Origin: JAABRB01 sp963735025
Lineage (GTDB): Bacteria; Pseudomonadota; Gammaproteobacteria; Burkholderiales; SG8-39
DNA length: 64,000 bases
Assembly (NCBI GenBank): GCA_963735025.1
Contig: CAVTJG010000008.1
Coordinates: forward strand, 620,001-684,000
Direction: 5' to 3'
Part shown: piece after piece, positions 36,341-43,956 of the stretch
How the letters are laid out: each line of letters starts with the position of its first letter
Position numbering within the stretch: position 1 is the stretch's first letter
Translations under genes and position numbers: made by a program
The notes under the pieces: model-generated
Told to the model about the DNA's origin: nothing
Databases searched by the model: none
What the model saw: only the letters and a program-made list of their open reading frames with translations

Positions 36341-37083
36341 CCCACAGCGAGACGCGCCGATAACAAGGCATGGTCGGAGATTCGCGACCACGGATGGCCG
36401 TGGTGCACTTCGGCGTGATTGACCGAAAAGCCGCGCACGTAGATTCTGTCCAGACGCAGGATCGGCATCCGGCTCGGATAGCTGCGGGCGGGTCGACCGC
36501 GATGATCACGAAACACCTCGTGGACGCCGAGCTCCGCAGCCAGCGCTCGGCCGGCCCGGTTTCGCCAGTCGTTGAAATCGCCCGCGATGACGAGCGGTGC
36601 GTCCTCGGGCACCAGCTCGACGACTCGCTGGACGAGCGCATGGACCTGGTGTCGTCGGCCGCGCTCACCCAGCGCGAAATGCACGCACACGCAGTGCACC
36701 GAGATCCTGCTCTTCGGAACGTGGACCTCGCAGTGAAGCAGGCCGCGGCTCTCGAACGGGTGAGCCGATACGTCCTGATTCTCGGCCGTCATGATGGGAA
36801 AGCGCGAAAGGATCGCGTTTCCGTGATGGCCGTGGTCGTAGACGGCGTTCCGGCCATAGGCAAATTCCGGCCAGACATTGTCGGCGAGGAACTCGTACTG
36901 GGGCTCGCCCGGCCAGTTGCGGATGTGACGCGCATGTCCGGAGTGTTCGCCCTGCACCTCCTGCAGGAAAACGATGTCCGCATTGACCGTCCGCAGCCGG
37001 TCGCGCAGTTCGTGCACGACCATGCGGCGGTTGAAATGCGAGAACCCCTTGTGAATGTTGTAGCTCGCGATGTGGAGATCCAT
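36337..37083 (-). CDS. Endonuclease/exonuclease/phosphatase (EEP) family protein, YbhP-like
   Basis: 248 residues, cytoplasmic. EEP signatures: LHIASYNIHKGF near the start (Asn), FLQEVQGEH (Glu), VIAGDFNDWR (Asp/Asn), ISDHALLSARL (Asp/His). These Mg-dependent hydrolases cleave phosphodiester or phosphomonoester bonds. It is followed by clsB with a 4-bp overlap, as in the ybhP/ybhO pair, and is preceded by a tandem-repeat region separating it from nudB. The chosen start is MDLHIASYN; the longer frame upstream reads through the repeats. Confidence 0.88.
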   Translation of the reverse strand: MDLHIASYNIHKGFSHFNRRMVVHELRDRLRTVNADIVFLQEVQGEHSGHARHIRNWPGEPQYEFLADNVWPEFAYGRNAVYDHGHHGNAILSRFPIMTAENQDVSAHPFESRGLLHCEVHVPKSRISVHCVCVHFALGERGRRHQVHALVQRVVELVPEDAPLVIAGDFNDWRNRAGRALAAELGVHEVFRDHRGRPARSYPSRMPILRLDRIYVRGFSVNHAEVHHGHPWSRISDHALLSARLAVG

Positions 37084-37132
37084 GGACTGCATCGGCATTC
37101 GGTTCAGGAATCGACCTTCACGCGCTCTGGCA

Positions 37133-37462
37133 GCATCAGGATCGCATCCCGGTTCGACCACGAGAAGCATTTCTCGGCCGCATCCTGCCACGGATCAATC
37201 GAACAAGGGGGCGATGCCCCCTTGTATATCCCCCGAGTCAGCATGAGGCGGCCGCACGTCGCGGAAGCATCAGGATCGCATCCCGGTTCGACCACGAGAA
37301 GCATTTCTCGGCCGCCTCCTGCCACGGATCAATCGAACAAGGGGGCGATGCCCCCTTGTATATCCCCCGAGTCAGCATGAGGCGGCCGCACGTCGCGGAA
37401 GCATCAGAATCGCATCCCGGTTCGACCACGAGAAGCATTTCTCGGCCGCCTCCTGCCACGGA
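37133..37462. repeat. 134-bp tandem repeat made of nudB 3' end plus palindromic element
   Basis: Period 134 bp, two full units and a third partial (37133-37266, 37267-37400, 37401-37462), nearly identical. Each unit is a 62-bp copy of the end of nudB followed, in nudB sense, by a 72-bp element with a 10-bp hairpin (ACAAGGGGGC/GCCCCCTTGT) at 37203-37225 and 37337-37359. The unit farthest from nudB continues into a different tail encoding LPERVKVDS and a stop at 37104, probably the original nudB end. The same hairpin core occurs at 51966-52195. Confidence 0.9.
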
Positions 37463-37851
37463 AGCCACACGTACTGCGAATGTTCGCGCGGCTCGAGTCG
37501 CACGGGCATGCGTTCTGGAACCGTCAGTCCGAAGACGTGCTCGGTGTTGTGCGTGACCCCGGGGGCAAATCGGGACTGCCACAGCTTGTAGATCTCGAAA
37601 CGGTTCTGGATGCCCCAATCGCGAAGCCGGTGGCGCCGGGCGTCGATCCCGGTCTCTTCCAGCACCTCGCGCACCGCGGTCTGGTCGAGGAGTTCGTCCT
37701 CGCGATCCACGCTCCCCGTGACTGACTGCCAGTACCCTGGCCACGGCGCGCGCTCCAACAAGAGCACCTCCAGCGCGGGCGTGTGGATCACGACCAGCAC
37801 CGAAATCGGAATCTTGTAACGCCGCGGCGGCGCCGCGGTCCCGGACGTCAT
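37372..37851 (-). CDS. nudB: Dihydroneopterin triphosphate diphosphatase
   Basis: 159 residues, Nudix hydrolase. The Nudix box is GSVDREDELLDQ..VREVLEETGI; the preceding YKIPISVLVVIHTPALEVLLLERA fits NudB, which removes pyrophosphate from dihydroneopterin triphosphate in folate synthesis. Downstream of aspS in the usual betaproteobacterial order. The start overlaps the barstar stop by 4 bp. The last nine residues, LPRRAAASC, and the stop are supplied by the repeat element; a displaced copy of the tail with LPERVKVDS lies downstream, so the C-terminus has probably been rewritten. Confidence 0.88.
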   Translation of the reverse strand: MTSGTAAPPRRYKIPISVLVVIHTPALEVLLLERAPWPGYWQSVTGSVDREDELLDQTAVREVLEETGIDARRHRLRDWGIQNRFEIYKLWQSRFAPGVTHNTEHVFGLTVPERMPVRLEPREHSQYVWLPWQEAAEKCFSWSNRDAILMLPRRAAASC

Positions 37852-38285
37852 TCTTCGTCCAGCACCGGTATGTCGAACCGGCCGAAGTCGGCATCGCCAA
37901 TCAGCACCCAGAAGGGCACGTCCTCGTCGTACCAGTATTCGGCAGCGCCATCGAGAACCTCGAGCGCTGTCTCGAAATCCTCGGAAGCTTCCTCGGCAAA
38001 GCCGCCGGCTTTGGCGAGGATAAGGACATAACCGGACGCGACGCACCACGAAAGATCGGTGAGGCAGTCCTCGAGCGCATCCCAGTTGGATCCGAACCAG
38101 TCGGGAAACGCGAGCTCACGGGCGATCGCGTCGAGCAGCTCCTGCTTGGTGCGCACCGCGTCGAGATCGACGCGCCACACCGCGAAATCGCTCTCTTTAG
38201 CGGCCGCCTCGAGCACCCCGACGTCCGGGGGGAGCCGATAGATGCCCGCCCGTCCCGAGTCGATCAGCATCTCTTCGTAGTTCAC
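37848..38285 (-). CDS. Barstar-family ribonuclease inhibitor
   Basis: 145 residues. The barstar fold occupies about residues 45-140, recognised by LDAIARELAFPDWFGSNWDAL and EDCLTDLSW; about 45 residues precede it. Barstar binds and blocks its cognate secreted ribonuclease in the cytoplasm. It overlaps the end of the ribonuclease gene by 4 bp and the start of nudB by 4 bp, so toxin, inhibitor and nudB are co-translated. Confidence 0.9.
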   Translation of the reverse strand: MNYEEMLIDSGRAGIYRLPPDVGVLEAAAKESDFAVWRVDLDAVRTKQELLDAIARELAFPDWFGSNWDALEDCLTDLSWCVASGYVLILAKAGGFAEEASEDFETALEVLDGAAEYWYDEDVPFWVLIGDADFGRFDIPVLDEE

Positions 38286-38737
38286 TCGCGAATCCGCCTG
38301 AACGAATTGTAATGATCGTCGGTGTAATAGTACTCTCGGTCGCGCCCCGCCACGATCCGCCGCGCGCCCCGGTCGCGCGCCCCAGGCGTCGGCACCGTAT
38401 ATTCTCGGTAATAACCGCGCGCCTTGACCGGCAGGTGCTTCTCGCGATTACCGAAGGTGCTGCCGTCCTTCCGGTACGGAAACGGCCCGCCCTGCTTGAC
38501 GAGCGCGAGCGTGGCACGCGCTTCCTTCGGAAGACTCTCGACCGAGATCTCGCGCTGCGTGGAATCGCCGGGTTCCGCCTGCGGTCGTTCACCGAGCGCG
38601 ATCCGGTCCGCGGCAAGCCCGTCCTGGGAAAACGCCCAGCCAGCTCCCGGCGCGCACAGCGCGAAAAGGCACAGGACAAAAAGCACGCGAAGAGCGGGAG
38701 CCAGCCGCCGCGCATGAAAATCTCGCCTCCGCGTCAA
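38282..38737 (-). CDS. Secreted barnase-type guanyl-specific ribonuclease
   Basis: 151 residues. A signal peptide (RVLFVLCLFALCAPGAGWA) precedes a mature domain with the barnase/N1 signature: ALVKQGGPFPYRKDG, FGNREKHLP, GYYREYTVPTPG, RRIVAG and YYTDDHYNSF. The catalytic Glu (REYTV), Arg (RRI) and His (DDHY) are in place. It would cleave RNA after guanine outside the cytoplasm. The barstar gene overlaps its 3' end, a classical toxin/inhibitor arrangement placed inside a housekeeping operon. Confidence 0.92.
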   Translation of the reverse strand: MTRRRDFHARRLAPALRVLFVLCLFALCAPGAGWAFSQDGLAADRIALGERPQAEPGDSTQREISVESLPKEARATLALVKQGGPFPYRKDGSTFGNREKHLPVKARGYYREYTVPTPGARDRGARRIVAGRDREYYYTDDHYNSFRRIRE

Positions 38738-38794
38738 CGCAGCGCCTTTCGGGCAAGGCGATGAATCCTGCGTGGCGGACTCAGCATGAAATGC

Positions 38795-40573
38795 TCACTT
38801 CGGGTCCGAACTGCGCACCCGCAGGTGCAGCTCACGTAGTTGCCGCTCGTCGGCCGGGCTCGGCGCCTGCGTCAACAGGCACTGGCCGCGCTGCGTTTTC
38901 GGAAAGGCGATGACGTCGCGTATCGACTCCGCGCCCGCCATCAGCGTCACGATCCGGTCCAGCCCGAACGCAATTCCGCCGTGTGGCGGCGCACCGTACT
39001 GCAAGGCGTCGAGCAGAAATCCGAATTTCGCCCGCGCCTGCGCGTCGTCGATGCCGAGCGCGCGAAAGACCTTGGACTGGACTTCGGCGCGGTGGATACG
39101 CACCGAGCCCCCACCGATTTCCCAGCCGTTGAGGACGATGTCGTAGGCCTTGGCAAGAGCCTGCGACGGGTCGCTCTCGAGCCGCTCTTCGTGACCGTCC
39201 TTGGGCGCGGTGAAAGGATGGTGCATCGCTCCCCACCGCTTCGCCTCCTCGTCCCACTCGAACATCGGGAAGTCGACCACCCAGAGCGGTCGCCAGCCCG
39301 ACTGGGCGTGGCCCTTCTCATGACCGATCCGGGTGCGCAGGCTGCCCAGCGCGTCGTTGACGACCTTCGCACGATCGGCGCTGAAGAAGATCAAGTCGCC
39401 ATCCTGCGCACCGGTGCGCGCGAGGATCGCGCTCAGAATTTCGCGCGGGAGGAACTTGACGATGGGCGACTGCAATCCCTCTTCGCCGGGTTTCGTCGCG
39501 TCGTTGACCTTGATGTAGGCGAGACCCTTCGCACCATAGATCGCGACGAAGGCCGTGTACTCGTCGATCTCCTTGCGGGTCAGGCTGCCGCCCCTCGGTA
39601 CGCGCAGTGCCGCGATTCGCCCACCGGGCATGTCGGCGGCCGCGCGGAAAACCTTGAACTCCACCGCCTTCATCAGGTCCGTGAGATCGGTGAGCACAAG
39701 AGGAATGCGCAAGTCCGGCTTGTCCGAGCCGTAGTCGCGCATCGCCTCGGCATGGGTCAGGATCGGAAACGGATCGGGAAGGTCGACGTCGAGTGCTTCC
39801 TTGAACACCGCACGCACCATGCCTTCCATGATGCGGCGGATCTCGCGCTCGTCCAGGAACGAGGTCTCCACGTCGATCTGCGTGAACTCGGGTTGCCGGT
39901 CGGCCCGCAGATCCTCGTCGCGAAAGCACTTGGTGATCTGGTAGTAGCGATCGTATCCGGCCACCATCAGCATCTGCTTGAAGAGCTGCGGCGACTGCGG
40001 CAGCGCGTAGAACTGCCCGCCGTAGAGACGTGAGGGCACGAGATAGTCGCGTGCACCCTCGGGGGTGCTGCGCGTGAGCATCGGCGTCTCGATGTCGATG
40101 AAGCCCTGCGCGTCGAAGTACCGGCGCACCGCCATCGCGACTCGGTAGCGCAGCACGAGATTCGCCTGCATCTGCGGCCGGCGCAGGTCGATCACGCGGT
40201 GCTGCAGCCGCACGTTCTCGTTCAGATTCTCCTCGTCGAGCTGGAACGGCGGCGTCACCGAGGCGTTCAGCACCTCGAGGTCGTGCGCGAGTACCTCGAT
40301 CTCGCCCGTGCTCATCTCGGGGTTGACGGTCCCCTCCGGCCGGCGCCGCACCTTTCCGGTGACGCGCAGGCAGAACTCGCTGCGAACGCGCTCGGCGGTA
40401 TGGAAAGTCTCCGCCCGGTCCGGATCGCAAACCACCTGTACCAGGCCTTCACGGTCGCGCAGATCGATGAAGATCACGCCGCCATGGTCGCGACGCCGAT
40501 GCGCCCAGCCGAACAGCGTGACGCTCTGGTCTATGTGCGCAGCATTTACCTGGCCGCAGTAATGGGTTCGCAT
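38795..40573 (-). CDS. aspS: Aspartyl-tRNA synthetase
   Basis: 592 residues, class II bacterial type. It starts MRTHYCGQVNA with an OB-fold anticodon domain; motif 2 region FRDEDLRADRQPEFTQIDVE and motif 3 GIAFGLDRIVTLMAG are present, with the GAD insertion between about 290 and 420. It charges tRNA-Asp (and tRNA-Asn if the non-discriminating form is used; not decidable here). It is between DUF502 upstream and the barnase gene downstream, all on the minus strand. Confidence 0.96.
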   Translation of the reverse strand: MRTHYCGQVNAAHIDQSVTLFGWAHRRRDHGGVIFIDLRDREGLVQVVCDPDRAETFHTAERVRSEFCLRVTGKVRRRPEGTVNPEMSTGEIEVLAHDLEVLNASVTPPFQLDEENLNENVRLQHRVIDLRRPQMQANLVLRYRVAMAVRRYFDAQGFIDIETPMLTRSTPEGARDYLVPSRLYGGQFYALPQSPQLFKQMLMVAGYDRYYQITKCFRDEDLRADRQPEFTQIDVETSFLDEREIRRIMEGMVRAVFKEALDVDLPDPFPILTHAEAMRDYGSDKPDLRIPLVLTDLTDLMKAVEFKVFRAAADMPGGRIAALRVPRGGSLTRKEIDEYTAFVAIYGAKGLAYIKVNDATKPGEEGLQSPIVKFLPREILSAILARTGAQDGDLIFFSADRAKVVNDALGSLRTRIGHEKGHAQSGWRPLWVVDFPMFEWDEEAKRWGAMHHPFTAPKDGHEERLESDPSQALAKAYDIVLNGWEIGGGSVRIHRAEVQSKVFRALGIDDAQARAKFGFLLDALQYGAPPHGGIAFGLDRIVTLMAGAESIRDVIAFPKTQRGQCLLTQAPSPADERQLRELHLRVRSSDPK

Positions 40574-40640
40574 TTCGTCCTGCACATTGGATCGCAATTA
40601 AGTGAAGCGTGAATGAAAGGCCGCGGCGCCGTGCGCTGCG

Positions 40641-41255
40641 CTACTCGCGGTCGCGGGATTGCTTTTCGTCGTTCGGTGCGGCGACACCCATCGACACAAT
40701 GTACTTGAGCGCCACGTCCACCTTCATGTCGAGCTCGATGATGTCCTCGCGCGGCAGCATGATGAAGTAGCCGCCTGTGGGATTGGGCGTCGTCGGCACG
40801 TAAATGCTCACATAGTTTCCGCGCAGATGATTCGCCGCATCGCCCCCCGGCACACCGGTCAGGAAGGCGATGGTCCACATGCCCTCGCGTGGCCATTCGA
40901 CGAGCACCGCCTTGCGAAATGCTTCGCCACCCGGCCTGAACAGCGTGTCGCTCACCTGCTTCACGCCGAGATAGATGGAGTTCACGACCGGAATGCGCCG
41001 CAGGATCGCCTCCCAGAGGGTCACGAGTCGCTGCCCGAGAATGTTCGACGCGAGAACGCCGGTCACGAGAACGATGAGCACGGTGAGAATCGCCCCGATG
41101 CCGGGGATGCTCCGGCCGATGAGCGCCTCGGGCTGCCACTGCGGCGGAAGGAGCAGCAGCGACTGGTCCATCGTGCTCACGAGAAAGTGGAGCACCCAGA
41201 TCGTGATGACCAGGGGAATCCAGATCAGGAGCCCGGTGATGAGATAGCGTTTCAA
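40641..41255 (-). CDS. DUF502 family inner-membrane protein
   Basis: 204 residues. Two membrane segments are seen near the N-terminus (TGLLIWIPLVITIWVLHFLV and AILTVLIVLVTGVLAS), then a conserved LGVKQVSDTLF and GVPGGDAANHLRGNYVSIYVP typical of DUF502. Function unknown. The gene is regularly found between fmdB and aspS in betaproteobacteria, and that order is kept here. Confidence 0.9.
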   Translation of the reverse strand: MKRYLITGLLIWIPLVITIWVLHFLVSTMDQSLLLLPPQWQPEALIGRSIPGIGAILTVLIVLVTGVLASNILGQRLVTLWEAILRRIPVVNSIYLGVKQVSDTLFRPGGEAFRKAVLVEWPREGMWTIAFLTGVPGGDAANHLRGNYVSIYVPTTPNPTGGYFIMLPREDIIELDMKVDVALKYIVSMGVAAPNDEKQSRDRE

Positions 41256-41348
41256 GGAATTCGATCCGCGGCGTTGGCGCCGGGTTACGCGAGCGTGTCG
41301 GCGATGATGAAATCAGAAGTAAGCGGGCGCCGAAGGCCACACACCGGT

Positions 41349-41732
41349 TCAGGTACCGCCGCTGGCTGGAGTGGTGGGTTTCGTCGCCGGCTTGCTCTCG
41401 GTCTTGGCATCGGACTTCGATTCGGACTTGGATTCTGATTTGCTTTCCGCCTTGGAATCCACCTTGGCATCCGACTTCACGTCGGTTTTCGAGTCGGACT
41501 TCGATTCGGTCTTGCCCGCATTGTCGCTCTTCGCCGCGGGTCTCTGGCCGCTGCCCTTGAAATCGGTCGCATACCAGCCGCTACCCTTGAGCTGGAAACC
41601 TGCCGCGGTCAACTGCTTGCGGTAGGTCTCCCGGCCGCAATTCGGACAGGTGGTCAGCAGGGGATCAGACACCTTTTGCAGGTGTTCCTGCTGGTGCCCG
41701 CACTCCGAGCACCGGTATTCGTAGATCGGCAC
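41349..41732 (-). CDS. FmdB-type zinc-ribbon protein with repetitive Lys/Ser tail
   Basis: 127 residues from a GTG start (VPIYEYRC; the usual MPIYEY). The N-terminal 45 residues form a zinc ribbon with YRCSECGH and TCPNCGRE. The remaining 75 or so residues after SGWYATDFK are a low-complexity tail of repeating K-S-D/E-S/A units ending in PATKPTTPASGGT, probably disordered. FmdB-like proteins have been proposed as transcriptional regulators, but a role is not established. First gene of the aspS-directed series. Confidence 0.88.
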   Translation of the reverse strand: MPIYEYRCSECGHQQEHLQKVSDPLLTTCPNCGRETYRKQLTAAGFQLKGSGWYATDFKGSGQRPAAKSDNAGKTESKSDSKTDVKSDAKVDSKAESKSESKSESKSDAKTESKPATKPTTPASGGT

Positions 41733-41828
41733 GACGTCCCCCGAAGGTGAGACTTGCAAAGGCTCGGGATTATACCGGAACGCCCCGATTTCCCCGCAAA
41801 ATCTGGGCGTTGCCGAGCCTGGTCGCGC

Positions 41829-42278
41829 CTAGAACGGGATGTCGTCCTCGATGTCCTCGGGCCCGCGCACTGCCTTCTGCCCGCCAGCGCGGGGAGGCGC
41901 GCTGTCTCCGGACGAGTCGCGCGTCGACGGCTCTCCCGCGCCGCCGCGGCTGCCAAGCAGCTGCATGTTGTCGGCGGTCACCTCGGTCGAATACCGATCG
42001 TGTCCTTCCTTGTCGGTCCACTTGCGAGTGCGCAGGCGGCCCTCGACGTAGACGGGTGAGCCCTTCTTCAGATACTCGCCCGCAATTTCTGCGAGGCGGC
42101 CGAAAAACACGACCCGATGCCACTCGGTCTGCTCGCGCATCTCGCCCGAGCCCTTGTCCTTCCACCGGTCGGTGGTCGCCATCCGGATGTTGGTGATCGC
42201 TGCGCCATCCGTCGAATAGCGCGTTTCGGGATCGGCGCCGAGATTGCCGACGAGAATGACCTTGTTTACGGATGCCAT
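41829..42278 (-). CDS. ssb: Single-stranded DNA-binding protein
   Basis: 149 residues. OB-fold start ASVNKVILVGNLGADPETRY, then WHRVVFFGRLAEIAGEYLKKG and the VEGRLRTRKW loop; a Gly/Ser/Arg-rich linker leads to the acidic tip EDDIPF used to recruit repair and replication proteins. Its start overlaps the stop of the upstream MFS gene by one base (TGATG), and uvrA is divergent beyond that, the classical arrangement. Confidence 0.96.
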   Translation of the reverse strand: MASVNKVILVGNLGADPETRYSTDGAAITNIRMATTDRWKDKGSGEMREQTEWHRVVFFGRLAEIAGEYLKKGSPVYVEGRLRTRKWTDKEGHDRYSTEVTADNMQLLGSRGGAGEPSTRDSSGDSAPPRAGGQKAVRGPEDIEDDIPF

Positions 42279-43675
42279 CAGACTTTTCCTCCCACGAGTT
42301 TCATAACGCTACCTTCGTCCCACCCCGGCAGTACCTTGAGGTGCGCCACCCCGTGCTCGGGAATAACGACCGCCTCCCGGACTCCGTTGACGCTCACCAG
42401 CGCGGCGCGCAGGCGTTCCGGATCGTCGACCGGGCCGATCCGGATCGTCCGGCTTTGTATCGTCCCCCTAGCGGCGAGCGGCGGAACCGTCATCCGCGCG
42501 GCGACGATTCCCCACGTGATCACCATGCCTGCACCCAGCGCGAACACCGCGCGGGCCCCGAAATGCTGTGCGAGCCACCCGCCGAGCGCGCCACCGGCAA
42601 ACAGTCCCAGCGACTGCGTCGTATTGTAGATCCCAACCGCGGTGCCCCGCGCGGCGCTCGGCGCGACGCGCGAGACGAGCGATGGCAGGCTCGCCTCCAG
42701 GATGTTGAACGCCACGAAGAACGCCAGGAGCAGGCCGACGATCCAGGCGAAGCTCGTGCCGAATCCGACGAATCCGAGCTCGACCGCCGCAAGAACCGCG
42801 ATCGAGCCCAGAAACACCGATTTCAGCCGGCCGCCCCGCTCGGCAACCAGGATGGGCGGCACCATCAGGATGAACGAGCCGGCGACGACGGGCAGGTACA
42901 CCTTCCAGTGGTCGGCGAGCGGCAGACCGCCATAATCGATCAAAGCGTGCGGGATGACGACGAACATCGCCATTTGCACCATGTGCAGCGTGAAGATGCC
43001 GAAGTTGAGCCGCAGCAGCTCGGCGTCGAACAGGATTCGCCCGATCGGCGTTCTCGGCATTTCACCGCGTGCCGATCGACCCCCAGCGGGCTCAGGCGGC
43101 ACGACTTGCGCGGTGACCCAGATTCCCCCGAGCGCGAGCACGCCGGTGAGGATGAATATTCCGTCCATGCCGATTGCGCGATACAGACCCGGTGCCGCCA
43201 CGAGCGACAGCGCGAATGCGACGCCGATGGACGCGCCGATGATCGCCATCGCTTTCGTGCGGTGCTCGTCGCGCGTGAGGTCGGCAACGAGCGCGACGAT
43301 GGCGGCGGAGATCGCGCCAGCCCCCTGGAGCGCACGCCCGGCGATGGTCCAGTAGATATCGGTGGCGGACGCTGCGAGAAAGCTGCCTGCCGCAAAGATG
43401 GCAAGGCCAATGACGATGATGCGCTTGCGTCCGAAGCGGTCCGATGCCATGCCGAACGGCAGATGCAGCATGGCCTGCGTGGCGCCGTAGGCACCGAGCG
43501 CGAGTCCCACCAACGTCAGGCTCTCTCCGCCCCGCAGATCCTTTGCATGCACGGCGAACACCGGCGCGATCAGGAACAGTCCCACCATGCGCAACGCGAA
43601 CAGCGACGCAAGCGAAGCGCTGGCGCGCAGCTCGAAGCGTGACATCCGGCTGGATTGCTCGGGAGGGGAGTCCAT
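42278..43675 (-). CDS. MFS transporter, YajR-like, with C-terminal soluble domain
   Basis: 465 residues. Twelve hydrophobic segments of an MFS protein with the inter-helix LPFGMASDRFGRKR loop. After the last helix comes a soluble stretch of about 65 residues (RIGPVDDPERLRAALVSVNGV...) that matches the position of the ferredoxin-like YAM domain of E. coli YajR; that domain call is inferred. Substrate unknown. The start used is MDSPPEQ; MSRFEL ten residues later is an alternative. Adjacent to ssb, as in many proteobacteria. Confidence 0.85.
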   Translation of the reverse strand: MDSPPEQSSRMSRFELRASASLASLFALRMVGLFLIAPVFAVHAKDLRGGESLTLVGLALGAYGATQAMLHLPFGMASDRFGRKRIIVIGLAIFAAGSFLAASATDIYWTIAGRALQGAGAISAAIVALVADLTRDEHRTKAMAIIGASIGVAFALSLVAAPGLYRAIGMDGIFILTGVLALGGIWVTAQVVPPEPAGGRSARGEMPRTPIGRILFDAELLRLNFGIFTLHMVQMAMFVVIPHALIDYGGLPLADHWKVYLPVVAGSFILMVPPILVAERGGRLKSVFLGSIAVLAAVELGFVGFGTSFAWIVGLLLAFFVAFNILEASLPSLVSRVAPSAARGTAVGIYNTTQSLGLFAGGALGGWLAQHFGARAVFALGAGMVITWGIVAARMTVPPLAARGTIQSRTIRIGPVDDPERLRAALVSVNGVREAVVIPEHGVAHLKVLPGWDEGSVMKLVGGKV

Positions 43676-43956
43676 TGCGGGGTATTGACCGGCGTAAGCG
43701 CGCAATTTTGAGGCCTACGGGCAAATGCTGCTTGCGGAGCTCGCGAACATCCCCTCCCCTTCGCGGAGGGGTGCCGCCGGAGGCGGCGGGGTGGTGGGTG
43801 CGCTGGCGAGAGGCTTAACCGCCCCGGCTGCTTTGCGGCCACGCCGCTCGGTCGACCGGAAGGCCGGGGTAGCGCCGACCCCCCGGAACTTTGTATAGTG
43901 TCTGGTTTTCCCGCGCGGGCAGAAGGCTCGCGCGGGGGCGCAAGGCTCATACGACG
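43676..43956. other. Divergent promoter region between the MFS gene and uvrA, with palindromes
   Basis: About 280 bases. A CCCCTCC..GGAGGGG stem at about 43751-43771 is followed by CCGCC..GGCGG, the same palindrome family as at 151 and 10854. A TATAGT at 43894-43899, about 60 bp before uvrA, is a possible -10 element. No SOS box (CTG-N10-CAG) was recognised with confidence. Confidence 0.45.

Noticed and set aside
37104..37325. Small protein encoded in the nudB repeats (ends in LPERVKVDS)
   Set aside because: It reads through a duplicated hairpin and the copied nudB tail, without ribosome-binding site; better explained as displaced 3' end of nudB.
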